A stretch of 38,309 nucleotides of DNA from an uncultured Erysipelotrichaceae bacterium (lineage in GTDB: Bacteria > Bacillota_I > Bacilli_A > RF39 > UBA660), in assembly GCA_902764145.1 (NCBI GenBank), contig CACWUS010000013.1:1-38309 (forward strand), written 5' to 3'. The translations under genes were made by a program, and so were the position numbers. Of this stretch, positions 7,372 through 15,552 are shown in pieces (within the stretch, counting starts at the first letter, position 1; every line of letters starts with the position of its first letter). Below the pieces are notes generated by a model, which saw only the letters and a program-made list of their open reading frames with translations, did no database searches and was not told the origin of the DNA.

Positions 7372-8049
7372 TTAAGCAACATCTTTTTCTAGTAATAAAC
7401 TTTTATCTTTTCTTTTGTTATCTACTAATAATGATAATTTATCTCTTAATAATTCTAATTCATATACATCTAGTTCTGAAATAGCCTTTGCAATATCAGC
7501 ACTTGTTACATCATTTTTAACAACAACATGTTCAACTACTTTATCATCTGTTAAATATGGTGTTAATTCCAATTCTTCTTCTTTAGTAGTTTCTCTTGTT
7601 ATATATTCAACTGGTGTTTCATATGTATCATATAATGAAACATCATTTTTACGTGCTTTATATTTTTCTGGTTTTTCAAAAATAACTTCTGTTTCACTAT
7701 TAACTAAAACATCACTTTTTGCTGAATCATCAATAACTTGTGCTTCAGGAATATCTTTAGGATTATAATAGTTACCATTTCTAATCTCTTCATCCATTTG
7801 TTTTGATATTGAATTCTTTTTATTGCTTATAATTTTTAATGCTTTAGTAAAATAATAAAATGGAATAAAACCTTTTAAAACATTCAAAAGAGAATCGTTA
7901 AAATTATATAAACTATTTCTATTTCTTTTAACGTAACCGCTTGTTTCTAATCTTTCTTCTACTATAGGTTTAATTGATTCAATTACTGCAAGACCAAATG
8001 CTGTAGTAATTAATTGAACAATAGCATAAACTAATAATACTCTATCCAT
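7372..8049 (-). CDS. Hypothetical membrane protein (225 aa) with acidic cytoplasmic tail
   Basis: Unrecognised. Residues 1-25 form a hydrophobic helix and residues 57-70 (LKGFIPFYYFTKALKI) a second, shorter hydrophobic stretch, with a basic loop between. The last 150 residues are charged, Glu/Asp-rich and probably mostly disordered, ending in a leucine-rich helix. It is monocistronic, with its own promoter at 8079-8107, and sits between the thrS T-box and the dnaI terminator. Its architecture (N-terminal helix, GY motif, second stretch with FIP, long charged tail) is similar to the protein at 11484-12092, so the two may be distant paralogues. Confidence 0.65.
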   Translation of the reverse strand: MDRVLLVYAIVQLITTAFGLAVIESIKPIVEERLETSGYVKRNRNSLYNFNDSLLNVLKGFIPFYYFTKALKIISNKKNSISKQMDEEIRNGNYYNPKDIPEAQVIDDSAKSDVLVNSETEVIFEKPEKYKARKNDVSLYDTYETPVEYITRETTKEEELELTPYLTDDKVVEHVVVKNDVTSADIAKAISELDVYELELLRDKLSLLVDNKRKDKSLLLEKDVA

Positions 8050-8078
8050 AAATCTACTCCCCCTTTAAGTGTGAACAT

Positions 8079-8107
8079 ATTATACCAAAAATGATGCTTA
8101 AAGTCAA
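8079..8107 (-). promoter_or_regulatory. Promoter of the 225-aa membrane protein gene
   Basis: TTGACT (8102-8107), 17 bases, TATAAT (8079-8084) on the minus strand, then a leader with AAAGGGGG before the ATG at 8049. Confidence 0.8.
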
Positions 8108-8147
8108 ATTATTATAATTTTTAAGCAGGTAAAATATATATTATCAT

Positions 8148-8171
8148 ATTAAAAGTGCTTATTCAAGCACT
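8148..8171 (-). terminator. Terminator of the dnaB-dnaI operon
   Basis: On the minus strand AGTGCTT / AAGCACT with a GAAT loop followed by TTTTAAT. The stem starts within the dnaI stop codon. Confidence 0.75.
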
Positions 8172-9072
8172 AGTTTCTTTTATTTTTACTAATTAATTTT
8201 TCTTCAATTGTTAAATATTTGATTCTCTCAATTATTCTTTTTGATTTTATAGTGTCTGTTCCACTTGAAGTTTGAGATAATACTGTTTCTAATTCATCTA
8301 AAGTGAAGTTTGATGTGAAAAATGTAGTTAAATTATTATCCATTCTATATTGAACAATAGTTCCTAAAACTTCATCTCTAGACCAAGCAGAATTATTTTC
8401 TGCTCCTATATCATCTATTAATAAAATATCACTATCCATAATTTCATTCATTACTTCATCATAACTATAATCATTGAATGATGCTTTTAATTTAAGAAGT
8501 AATCTAGGATAATAAACATTGACTGTTTTAAACCCTTTATTTGATAATTCATTTAATAATGCACTTAATATATATGATTTACCACTTCCAAAACTACCAC
8601 TTAAATATAAGCCTTTTACTTCTTCATTATTAACTTTTTTCTTTAAGAAATCTTTAATATATTTAAGTATTGAATTTCTTTCTTTTTCACTAGTTAAGTC
8701 ACTTAATGTAGCATTTTTTAAAATAGCAGGAGTCTCAAAGAAAACAGTATTATTTTTTCTAATTGTTTCTTTATAATATTTACATGGTTTATATTCAAAT
8801 TCTATATATTTATCCCTTAAACAAGGATAATAAACATGTCCTTCTACTCTATTCTTACATTTTTCTATGCCTTTACATTTGGAACAATTTTTAAGTTCTA
8901 ATGATGTTTCTTCTAGTTGAGAAGTATATTTCATAAGAATTTCATCGCTTGTTTTAAGCCTTGAACAAACTTTCTTAAATGTATCATCAGTACTAGATAA
9001 TATAAATTCACGTCTTAAATCATTATTAATTTCTTTTTTACTTTTTTTAATTATTGATTTACTTTCTATCAT
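8170..9072 (-). CDS. dnaI: Primosomal protein DnaI (helicase loader)
   Basis: DnaI loads the replicative helicase at the origin and at restart sites, together with DnaB and DnaD, in low-GC Gram-positives. The 300-residue protein has an N-terminal zinc-binding part with Cys at 63, 66, 72, 84 and 97, and a C-terminal AAA+ domain with Walker A GSFGSGKS (about 159-166) and Walker B ILLIDDIG (about 212-219). Length is close to B. subtilis DnaI (311). Its ATG overlaps the dnaB stop by four bases, so the two are coupled. The dnaB-dnaI-thrS neighbourhood is conserved in Bacilli. Confidence 0.92.
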   Translation of the reverse strand: MIESKSIIKKSKKEINNDLRREFILSSTDDTFKKVCSRLKTSDEILMKYTSQLEETSLELKNCSKCKGIEKCKNRVEGHVYYPCLRDKYIEFEYKPCKYYKETIRKNNTVFFETPAILKNATLSDLTSEKERNSILKYIKDFLKKKVNNEEVKGLYLSGSFGSGKSYILSALLNELSNKGFKTVNVYYPRLLLKLKASFNDYSYDEVMNEIMDSDILLIDDIGAENNSAWSRDEVLGTIVQYRMDNNLTTFFTSNFTLDELETVLSQTSSGTDTIKSKRIIERIKYLTIEEKLISKNKRN

Positions 9073-10352
9073 TTTCTAAATTCCTCAATAAAGCTTTTGA
9101 ATTCTTCATCTGACTGGGTATCACTTTCTTCACTATTTATTTCTTGATCTAACCATACTGGTTTTATCTCATTTATCTTTTTCTTTGGTTCATTTTTTGT
9201 CTTCTTCTTATATTCTTTGGCTGCTAAGTCCATGGCTTCACTAGCCGTTTCTATACCGCTTCTCTTCCATTGACCTGCGATAGCTTCAATATATTGTTTA
9301 TTCATTTTATTATTATTTGTTTTAAGTACAAAATCAATTAGTACATTTACAACAGCAGGAGTTAATTTCAAATCTTGAAGTAACATTTCAAGAATTTTCA
9401 TATCTCTATCTGTTGGTTTACCACCTTTATATTTGGCTCTTAAAAATTCAGTTGGAGTAGTATTTTCAAATACTCTAATAATTCTTCCTCTTTTAGAATT
9501 ATCTCCATTAGCACTTTTTAAATATTCTGGCTGTGTTTTGAAAAGCAAACTAGGAAGTCTATTATCATTATTAAATTGATAAAATTTTCTTGTATTTTTT
9601 CTTAATTCTTCTTTATCAATATTACCTTTTTCTGTAAGAGATGCTCTTATTAAATCAGCCATATCAAGAGGATCTATTTCATACAAAAATGACAAATTAA
9701 TTATTAATTCTCTCATAGATTTATTAAGGCATTTTTCATTAAATATATCTTTTGGAAGAGTTGCTATTAATAAATCAAAATCATAGTCCAATTCATATTT
9801 TAATAGTAACTTATTTTTAGAAATAATATCTTCATTTCCTAATTCAAGTAAAGTATAGTTTCTACTTTTATATACACTATCAAAAGGTGCAGTTATTTCT
9901 TCATAATCTTTTAAAGTAATATGTGGTAATTTAAAATAATCATAAAGTCTATTATATTCATTTTTACCAACATTGTTATATAAAACTACATTAAATATCG
10001 GATGATTAAAAAATTCACTAGCAGAAACTGGACTATATAGTTCATAAACATAAGAATTTACTTCTCCTTTATGATAATAAGTTTTCATAAGGCCAATGCC
10101 TTCTAGTCTAAGTCTTGCTTCTTTTATATTATCTAAAGTTATTCCCATACTAGTCATTAAATGATGATGTGTAAGTTCAGAAGAAATAAATGTATTTCTT
10201 GTTTCACTTTGCAATTTCAAGTATAAAACTACTGCTATATTACCAATAATTGGCATATATAAGGTATTTATAACAAGCTTATCTATTTCAGATAATAGGC
10301 TTTTATCTATAACTTGATATATATCAGCAGGATACAATTCAACATTCTTCAT
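9069..10352 (-). CDS. dnaB: Replication initiation and membrane attachment protein DnaB
   Basis: This is the Firmicutes DnaB initiator (not the helicase), 427 residues against about 470 in B. subtilis. It has an N-terminal winged-helix-like region (1-100), a central part, and a C-terminal DnaB/DnaD domain (about 300-390) with the YxxxIAGQWKRSGI segment typical of the DnaD-like C-terminal module. It acts with DnaD and DnaI in helicase loading and origin attachment to the membrane. The tail is Lys/Glu-rich. The start has an AGGTG ribosome site. The next gene upstream ends in a terminator (10396-10418), and a TATAAT at 10373-10378 is the probable promoter. Confidence 0.88.
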   Translation of the reverse strand: MKNVELYPADIYQVIDKSLLSEIDKLVINTLYMPIIGNIAVVLYLKLQSETRNTFISSELTHHHLMTSMGITLDNIKEARLRLEGIGLMKTYYHKGEVNSYVYELYSPVSASEFFNHPIFNVVLYNNVGKNEYNRLYDYFKLPHITLKDYEEITAPFDSVYKSRNYTLLELGNEDIISKNKLLLKYELDYDFDLLIATLPKDIFNEKCLNKSMRELIINLSFLYEIDPLDMADLIRASLTEKGNIDKEELRKNTRKFYQFNNDNRLPSLLFKTQPEYLKSANGDNSKRGRIIRVFENTTPTEFLRAKYKGGKPTDRDMKILEMLLQDLKLTPAVVNVLIDFVLKTNNNKMNKQYIEAIAGQWKRSGIETASEAMDLAAKEYKKKTKNEPKKKINEIKPVWLDQEINSEESDTQSDEEFKSFIEEFRK

Positions 10353-10372
10353 TATGACACCTCATTTCTTTA

Positions 10373-10378
10373 ATTATA
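10373..10378 (-). promoter_or_regulatory. Probable -10 element of the dnaB-dnaI operon
   Basis: TATAAT on the minus strand, 20 bases before the dnaB ATG and just downstream of the preceding terminator. The -35 position (TTTTCT) is weak. Confidence 0.4.
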
Positions 10379-10395
10379 TAATAAATAAAAATATA

Positions 10396-10418
10396 AGAAA
10401 AGAACTTATTAAAGTTCT
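10396..10418 (-). terminator. Terminator of the 264-aa / 72-aa gene pair
   Basis: AGAACTT / AAGTTCT with a TAAT loop, followed on the minus strand by TTTCTT. The stem overlaps the stop codon of the gene ending at 10417 and separates it from dnaB. Confidence 0.75.
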
Positions 10419-10635
10419 ATTCGCTTTTATTAAATAAATTAATAACCTGATCAAATTCTTCTTCACTAAGTAGAGATAAATAATTCTCTTTTTCAACTTT
10501 CCTTATGCAAATGTTTCTACTATTATTTTCTTCACTTAATAATAAGTATTCGACACCATTATGATTAATTTTATTAACTACTATATAGTTTTGTCCATCT
10601 TCAAGTTTAAACATTTCATAATTTTGCAATATCAT
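10417..10635 (-). CDS. Small protein resembling the DUF1292/YrzB family
   Basis: A 72-residue acidic protein with alternating beta strands: a segment like FKLEDGQNYIVVNKINHNG, then VEYLLLSEEN, then a short C-terminal helix. This resembles DUF1292 (YrzB) proteins of Bacillota, whose function is unknown; the match is weak. GTG 10641 is also possible, but AGG lies five bases before ATG 10635. The gene overlaps the end of the 264-aa gene by 20 bases, so it is co-transcribed with it. Confidence 0.6.
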   Translation of the reverse strand: MILQNYEMFKLEDGQNYIVVNKINHNGVEYLLLSEENNSRNICIRKVEKENYLSLLSEEEFDQVINLFNKSE

Positions 10636-11410
10636 CACCACCTAATACATATTCATTATTTTCTAAATCATATATTCCATAATAATCTTCACTTTGACTT
10701 GCTGTATTTTTATATGAGTAAGAATATGTAGGTTTATTATTTTTTTCCTCTTCTTTTTTCTCTTGTTTAATATCATATGAAACTTTACTAATCCAACATA
10801 TTCCAAAAATAATTGCACCAACAATTGCTAATTTTTTAATATCTTCGACATCTAATTGTTTATGAGAACGAATAGCTTCTATTTCAGCTTTCCTTGCTTC
10901 TTTTTTAGCTGTTGAAAAAGATTTTGTCCTATCCATATTTATATAATCTACTATAAAACGATTTAATTCATCATCTTTAATATCTCTTCTTATTGCACTA
11001 ACTAATATTTCATTAGCCATATCTCTTTTATCCCTTTGACTAACATAATAATTGTAAAACATACTACCTGTTTGTTCTTTTTGCCTTGCTATTCTTATTT
11101 CAGTATCATATACAGTAGATACTCTTTCATATATATATTTAAATGCTTCATTATATACATCTGAAAACTCTGGTTTAAATTCCCAATTAGATAAATATCT
11201 ATATATTACTTTATCACATTTTCCACTTTTAATCTTATAATCATCATACTTTTCATATTTTAATAAACTATAAATTTTTTCTGAATATTCATCAATATTA
11301 AAATTACTTTTAAATATTCCATTGATTTCTCTAAAAAAATTTCTTACATATTTTTTAGCATCAATACTTGCTTGTTCATCAATTGCATCTATCAATTCTT
11401 TATTTATCAT
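10616..11410 (-). CDS. Hypothetical membrane-anchored protein (264 aa)
   Basis: Unrecognised. The first 190 residues are charged and mostly helical with no membrane segment. One hydrophobic helix (about 192-210, KLAIVGAIIFGICWISKV) is followed by a 50-residue Lys/Glu- then Tyr/Ser-rich tail. That suggests a protein tethered by a C-terminal-proximal helix. It is first of a two-gene unit with the small DUF1292-like gene, which overlaps it by 20 bases. The ATG follows AAGGAG. Confidence 0.65.
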   Translation of the reverse strand: MINKELIDAIDEQASIDAKKYVRNFFREINGIFKSNFNIDEYSEKIYSLLKYEKYDDYKIKSGKCDKVIYRYLSNWEFKPEFSDVYNEAFKYIYERVSTVYDTEIRIARQKEQTGSMFYNYYVSQRDKRDMANEILVSAIRRDIKDDELNRFIVDYINMDRTKSFSTAKKEARKAEIEAIRSHKQLDVEDIKKLAIVGAIIFGICWISKVSYDIKQEKKEEEKNNKPTYSYSYKNTASQSEDYYGIYDLENNEYVLGGDDIAKL

Positions 11411-11460
11411 AATAATTCTCCTTATAAATTATATTTTACAATACAAATTGTTTCTTTGTA

Positions 11461-11485
11461 AATAAAAAGTGTGAATAATCACACT
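11461..11485 (-). terminator. Terminator of the 202-aa membrane protein gene
   Basis: AGTGTGA / TCACACT with a TTAT loop, followed on the minus strand by TTTTATTT. The stem overlaps the stop codon of the gene ending at 11484. Confidence 0.8.
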
Positions 11486-12092
11486 ATTTAGTTCTAACTT
11501 TAGAGTCTAGTACCCTATCTCTTTCATCTTTTAATCTATTTATTTCTAGTTGTCTATATAAAGAAGCTAATTTTTTGTCTACTTCAATCGTCTTTCTTAC
11601 TAAGTCATTTTTTTGTTCAACATGACCTTCTTCACTTTTTAAAACATCATATAAATGTCTATATTCACGATCCATACTTTCATAGTATTTAATTTGTTCT
11701 ATAGTAGATTTCTTTTCTATAGGTACTTCTTTTATTTCTTCTTTTGGTTTCTTATATTCTTCTTTTTTAATTTCTACTTTTTCTTCTTTTGGACTATTTT
11801 CCTCTTTTTTAGTAACTCTTCCATAAGAAATAAGTTTATTTAATCTTTCATTCATATAAACATTATCATCTTTAGAATAATCATATATACTTGCAAGTAA
11901 ATTTACTCCAGGAATAAATAAATAAGATAATTCTTTTAAATTAGTAAAATATATATCTTTTATACTTCTTTTATCTTTAGTTATTTCATATCCATTCTTT
12001 TCAATATTTTTATTAGCTTTATGATTTTTATATATTACTAAAGAAGATGAAGTAAGTATAGATAATATAGATATCATACTTAAAAAACTCAT
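11484..12092 (-). CDS. Hypothetical membrane protein (202 aa) with charged coiled-coil tail
   Basis: Unrecognised. Residues 1-21 form a hydrophobic helix and residues 52-70 (LKELSYLFIPGVNLLASIY) a second. From about 93 the chain is Lys/Glu-rich low complexity (repeated KEE and KKEE units), then a helical coiled-coil-like end. It resembles the protein at 7372-8049 in layout and in the loop (GY, basic stretch, FIP). It is monocistronic with its own promoter (12121-12149) and terminator. Confidence 0.65.
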   Translation of the reverse strand: MSFLSMISILSILTSSSLVIYKNHKANKNIEKNGYEITKDKRSIKDIYFTNLKELSYLFIPGVNLLASIYDYSKDDNVYMNERLNKLISYGRVTKKEENSPKEEKVEIKKEEYKKPKEEIKEVPIEKKSTIEQIKYYESMDREYRHLYDVLKSEEGHVEQKNDLVRKTIEVDKKLASLYRQLEINRLKDERDRVLDSKVRTK

Positions 12093-12120
12093 AATATTTC
12101 CCCCTTAAAAAACGTGTTAT

Positions 12121-12149
12121 ATTATAACAAAAAATACATAAAAAGTCAA
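12121..12149 (-). promoter_or_regulatory. Promoter of the 202-aa membrane protein gene
   Basis: TTGACT (12144-12149), 17 bases, TATAAT (12121-12126) on the minus strand, followed by a short leader with AAGGGGG. Confidence 0.8.
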
Positions 12150-12152
12150 ATA

Positions 12153-12704
12153 TTAACGATACAAACTAAGTTTATATACTTTTTCAAATCTATAATCTAT
12201 TATTCTATTTTTTTCACTGTAGATGAAAGTTGAAGTGTCTAAATCAGTTATTAAATTACCTTTAGAATCTCTATTAGAAATATTTCCATACATTCCTACT
12301 TTATGCATCCAGTAATAATTATTAATTTTTCTTAAAAAATGGAAATCAGGTGAATTAGCATCTTTATACATAGCTATTAACCAACTTAGATTTTGGTTAT
12401 TATTTGGTATTTTATCAAATTGATTTGATTCTTCAAATTCAATCCCAAGAGCATTTAAATCTAAAAAAAGCCTTTCTTCTAGAGAAAATCCAAACAGATC
12501 AAAATAATCATATTGATAAAAATCACTACCTATAACCCCAACATCATAAGGATATTCAAAACCAAATGACATTAATTTTCCACTTGGAATATCTAAGCCT
12601 AATGCATATGCATAACAGTTAGTTGTTCTGATATTATTCCATTCATTCTCTTTTAATTTAATACTTTCTCTGATTTCTTTATAACTCATTAATAATTTGC
12701 TCAT
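12153..12704 (-). CDS. Possible papain-like Cys/His hydrolase (hypothetical)
   Basis: A 183-residue protein without signal peptide or membrane helix. It contains TNCYAYALG (Cys30), DFHFLR (His122), YYWMHKVG (Trp132, His134) and a later NRDSKGNLITD. An early N-C-Y-A-Y-A-L followed by D-[FY]-H-[FW] and W-x-H-K is the layout of uncharacterised papain-like/NlpC-like proteins, where Cys and His would be catalytic. That reading is inference from motif order. It has its own promoter (12729-12757). The leader between promoter and start contains CCCC and GGGG blocks, and the GGGG is the likely ribosome site. Confidence 0.55.
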   Translation of the reverse strand: MSKLLMSYKEIRESIKLKENEWNNIRTTNCYAYALGLDIPSGKLMSFGFEYPYDVGVIGSDFYQYDYFDLFGFSLEERLFLDLNALGIEFEESNQFDKIPNNNQNLSWLIAMYKDANSPDFHFLRKINNYYWMHKVGMYGNISNRDSKGNLITDLDTSTFIYSEKNRIIDYRFEKVYKLSLYR

Positions 12705-12728
12705 AATAAAACCCCTAAATTGGGGTAT

Positions 12729-12757
12729 ATTATATCAATATTTAACTCGATAATCAA
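12729..12757 (-). promoter_or_regulatory. Promoter of the putative Cys/His hydrolase gene
   Basis: TTGATT (12752-12757), 17 bases, TATAAT (12729-12734) on the minus strand. The -35 overlaps the uvrC stop codon. In the leader ACCCC and GGGGT can pair with a 6-base loop, which could mask the ribosome site. Confidence 0.7.
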
Positions 12758-14520
12758 TCTTCATTATCCATACTATTTAAATATTCATGCAAATCTTCAG
12801 CTACTTTAAGAGGAATATATTTAGATAATTCATTAACATTTGCAGCTTTCATACGAGTAACACTTCCATATTTTTTAATAAGAGTTTTTTTTCTTTTTTC
12901 ACCAAGACCATTTATATTATCGAGTACACTTGAAATACTACCTTTACTTCTAATTTCCCTATGATAGCTTATTACAAATCTATGAGATTCTTCATCTATT
13001 CTTGAAAGTAATCTAAATACATTTGATTTTTTATCAATATTTATTATTTTATAACTATCTCCATCCACAATAGCAGTAGGACTGTGATGATTATCTTTTT
13101 TAACTCCTATTACTTTAATTGGCATATTTAATGATTCTAAGACACTTTTACAAGCGTTTATTTGATTATTAGCGCCATCTACTATAATTAAGTCAGGTCT
13201 TACTAAATCATCTTTTAAAACTCTAAAATAACGTCTATAAATAACCTCTTTCATTGAAGCTACATCATCATTTTTTTCAAAACTTAACTTGAATTTTCTA
13301 TAATTCTTTTTAGAAGGTAATCCATCTATAAAAGATACCATTGCTGAAACTGAAAAAGTACCAAATAAGTTTGAGTTATCAAAAGCTTCAATTATGTGTA
13401 ATTTTGGTAAATCAAGTATTGTTCTTAATTCTTCATTAGCATTAGTAGTTAATTCTTCATTATTATATATTAATTTTATTTCTTTTTCATATTGAGTTTT
13501 AGCGTTATTATAAGCCATATCAAATAGTTTCTTTTTATCTCCTCTTTTAACAGTAATAACATTAGTATCAAGTACTTCTTTAAATAAACTAATATCAACT
13601 ATTTCAGGTACTATTACTTCTTTAGGAACAATATTATGTTTTCTATAAAAAGAAGCTATATAATATTCAATAGTATCTTTTACTTCAGTCATTACTGGTA
13701 TTATTTTAGTATTTATACCAAGAAGCTTTCCTCCTCTTATAAACATACAAACAATACTTACATATGAATTTTCAAAATAGTAATTAAATATATCTCTATC
13801 TTTCATATCTGATATTTCAACATGCTGATTATTAAACAATAACTTAATATAATTTAAGTCTTCTACCAAGCCCTTACATACTTCAAAATTAAGATTCTCT
13901 GAATTAATTTTAATTTTTTCATTTATTCTATCTATTAATAATTTATCATTACCACTTAATATTGATAATATTTCTGCTTTCATTGATGTAGTATCAATAT
14001 TTGGGTATTCACAGTAACCAAGACATTCACCAATATGATAATAAAGACATACTTTTTTAGGCATAGTATCACATTTTTTTAAAGGATATAGTCTATTAAT
14101 TAAATTAACTAGTCTTCTTGCTGCATATTGATTAGGATAAGGTCCAAACAAATAAGACTTTCTTTTATTAGCATTTATCTCCCTTTTAACTATTAATCTT
14201 GGATACTTTTCACGAGTTAATTCTATATATGGATAACTTTTATCATCACGAAGCAATATATTATATTTTGGATCATATTTTTTAATTAAATTAAGTTCTA
14301 AAACAAATGCTTCTGTTTCTGTATCAGTAACTATATATTCAAAATGATCAACTTCACTTACCATTTTTTTAGTTTTACCTGTTACTCTACCTGTAAAATA
14401 ACTCCTAAGCCTATTTTGAAGGATTTTAGCTTTTCCAACATAAATAACTATACCATCAGAATTATACATTTGGTAGCAGCCAGGTTTTCTAGGTACTTCT
14501 TGTAGTTCTTTTTTAAACAT
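12754..14520 (-). CDS. uvrC: Excinuclease ABC subunit C (UvrC)
   Basis: UvrC makes both incisions around DNA damage after UvrA/UvrB. The 588-residue protein shows the GIY-YIG nuclease at the N terminus (PGCYQMY then VIYVGKAK), four cysteines around 155-172 (CDTMPKKVC and GECLGYC) at the family's conserved cluster position, a UvrB-binding UVR segment near 190-225, the RNase H-like C-terminal nuclease (IEAFDNSN, then IIVDGANNQ), and a helix-hairpin-helix end (INGLGEKRKKTLIKKYGS). It follows the 195-aa gene after 18 bases with an AGGAGG-type ribosome site, so the two form an operon. Confidence 0.95.
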   Translation of the reverse strand: MFKKELQEVPRKPGCYQMYNSDGIVIYVGKAKILQNRLRSYFTGRVTGKTKKMVSEVDHFEYIVTDTETEAFVLELNLIKKYDPKYNILLRDDKSYPYIELTREKYPRLIVKREINANKRKSYLFGPYPNQYAARRLVNLINRLYPLKKCDTMPKKVCLYYHIGECLGYCEYPNIDTTSMKAEILSILSGNDKLLIDRINEKIKINSENLNFEVCKGLVEDLNYIKLLFNNQHVEISDMKDRDIFNYYFENSYVSIVCMFIRGGKLLGINTKIIPVMTEVKDTIEYYIASFYRKHNIVPKEVIVPEIVDISLFKEVLDTNVITVKRGDKKKLFDMAYNNAKTQYEKEIKLIYNNEELTTNANEELRTILDLPKLHIIEAFDNSNLFGTFSVSAMVSFIDGLPSKKNYRKFKLSFEKNDDVASMKEVIYRRYFRVLKDDLVRPDLIIVDGANNQINACKSVLESLNMPIKVIGVKKDNHHSPTAIVDGDSYKIINIDKKSNVFRLLSRIDEESHRFVISYHREIRSKGSISSVLDNINGLGEKRKKTLIKKYGSVTRMKAANVNELSKYIPLKVAEDLHEYLNSMDNED

Positions 14521-14538
14521 AAAATCCTCCTTAATAAT

Positions 14539-15126
14539 TTATTTTAATCTTAATGATAATGGTCTATCCTCATCAAGTACTTTATCTCTATTTATTGCAT
14601 TAATAAAATACTTTTTTCCTAGTTTTATTGCTTCTACATTAGAAATATTTTTGTTAAATGTTTCTTCATTAAACCATCTACTATAATAAGTGCTTCTTAA
14701 GAACACATTATAATTATTTTGATTTAATATAACTCTTTCTTCTTTCTCTTCATCAATAATTTCATACAACCCATGTTCAACACTATATTTTGTTATTCCA
14801 ATAGATGGAACAAAATCAAATGAATAATCACTTTCATAAATAAACTTTTGCATTTCTTTATTAAAAGATTCATTTAAAAAAATTGTAATTCTACTTTCAT
14901 CTTTATTAGGATTTTCACTATAGCTAGGATTAATAATCTCGATAGTTGATTCTTCATCTACATCAGTTTTTGATTTGAATACAATACTAATTCTTTTATT
15001 ATTATCTTCATCTTCAAAATTTACACTTTTAACACATTGATAATTATCAAAACAAATTATACTATCAATATCATCAATCAATCCTTTATCATAACTAAGT
15101 CCTTCTAATATTTCTCTTATATTCAT
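14539..15126 (-). CDS. Hypothetical protein upstream of uvrC
   Basis: Unrecognised acidic 195-residue cytoplasmic protein with many predicted beta strands and no signal peptide, membrane helix or metal cluster. It is first in a two-gene operon with uvrC (18-base gap, no terminator), driven by the promoter at 15147-15176. Position alone would suggest a link to DNA repair, but nothing in the sequence supports it. Start ATG 15126 follows GAGGGTGATG. Confidence 0.65.
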   Translation of the reverse strand: MNIREILEGLSYDKGLIDDIDSIICFDNYQCVKSVNFEDEDNNKRISIVFKSKTDVDEESTIEIINPSYSENPNKDESRITIFLNESFNKEMQKFIYESDYSFDFVPSIGITKYSVEHGLYEIIDEEKEERVILNQNNYNVFLRSTYYSRWFNEETFNKNISNVEAIKLGKKYFINAINRDKVLDEDRPLSLRLK

Positions 15127-15146
15127 ACCATCACCCTCTTGATTTG

Positions 15147-15176
15147 ATTATATCATAAATAATATTTAGTTGTTAA
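15147..15176 (-). promoter_or_regulatory. Promoter of the uvrC operon
   Basis: TTAACA (15171-15176), 18 bases, TATAAT (15147-15152) on the minus strand. It shares its -35 region with the divergent yigZ promoter. Confidence 0.65.
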
Positions 15177-15198
15177 ATATTATTAAAAGTTGTAAAAT
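15170..15198 (+). promoter_or_regulatory. Putative promoter of the yigZ-like gene
   Basis: TTGTTA (15170-15175), 17 bases, TAAAAT (15193-15198). The ATG at 15205 is only seven bases past the -10 and has no ribosome site, so the transcript could be leaderless. Confidence 0.45.
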
Positions 15199-15204
15199 TA
15201 ACTT

Positions 15205-15552
15205 ATGAAAAAGATTAGTGATAGTTATTTAGAAATTAAAAAATCAAAATTTATTGGAATTCTTTATGAAGTAAATAGTACTTTAGAAGTAGATAAAATA
15301 ATAAATAGTTTAAGTATTGAACATAAAAAAGCAAGACATATTTGCTATGCATATAAAATAGATGGACAAGAAAAGAATTACTCTGACAAGGAACCAAGTG
15401 GTACCACAAGAGGGCTACTTGATATAATTCACATGAAAAATCAGAATAATATACTAGTTGTTGTTGTAAGATATTTTGGAGGAATTCTTCTTGGAAGTGG
15501 TCCATTAACAAGAGCGTACACAAAGACTGCGGCTATGCTATTCATAGAATAA
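15205..15552 (+). CDS. yigZ: Short YigZ/IMPACT family protein (UPF0029 domain only)
   Basis: The 115 residues match the N-terminal IMPACT domain of YigZ/YvyE proteins: KKARHICYAY, DKEPSGTTRG and the glycine-rich VVRYFGGILLGSGPLTRAY are conserved. The family is about 200 residues with a C-terminal DUF1949 domain, which is missing here; the frame ends with a clean stop right after the IMPACT core. Its function is not settled (the eukaryotic relative regulates Gcn2). No ribosome site precedes the ATG. It is convergent with the spoIIP unit and overlaps its last gene by 15 bases. Confidence 0.85.
   Translation: MKKISDSYLEIKKSKFIGILYEVNSTLEVDKIINSLSIEHKKARHICYAYKIDGQEKNYSDKEPSGTTRGLLDIIHMKNQNNILVVVVRYFGGILLGSGPLTRAYTKTAAMLFIE

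Noticed and set aside
7415-7768. Plus-strand open frame of 117 codons opposite the 225-aa membrane protein
   Set aside because: Ser/Thr/Leu-rich composition typical of the antisense of an acidic coding region, no ribosome site, and the minus-strand gene has promoter and ribosome site.
11655-11843. Phe-rich plus-strand frame of 62 codons
   Set aside because: It is the antisense of the Lys/Glu low-complexity tail of the 202-aa protein.
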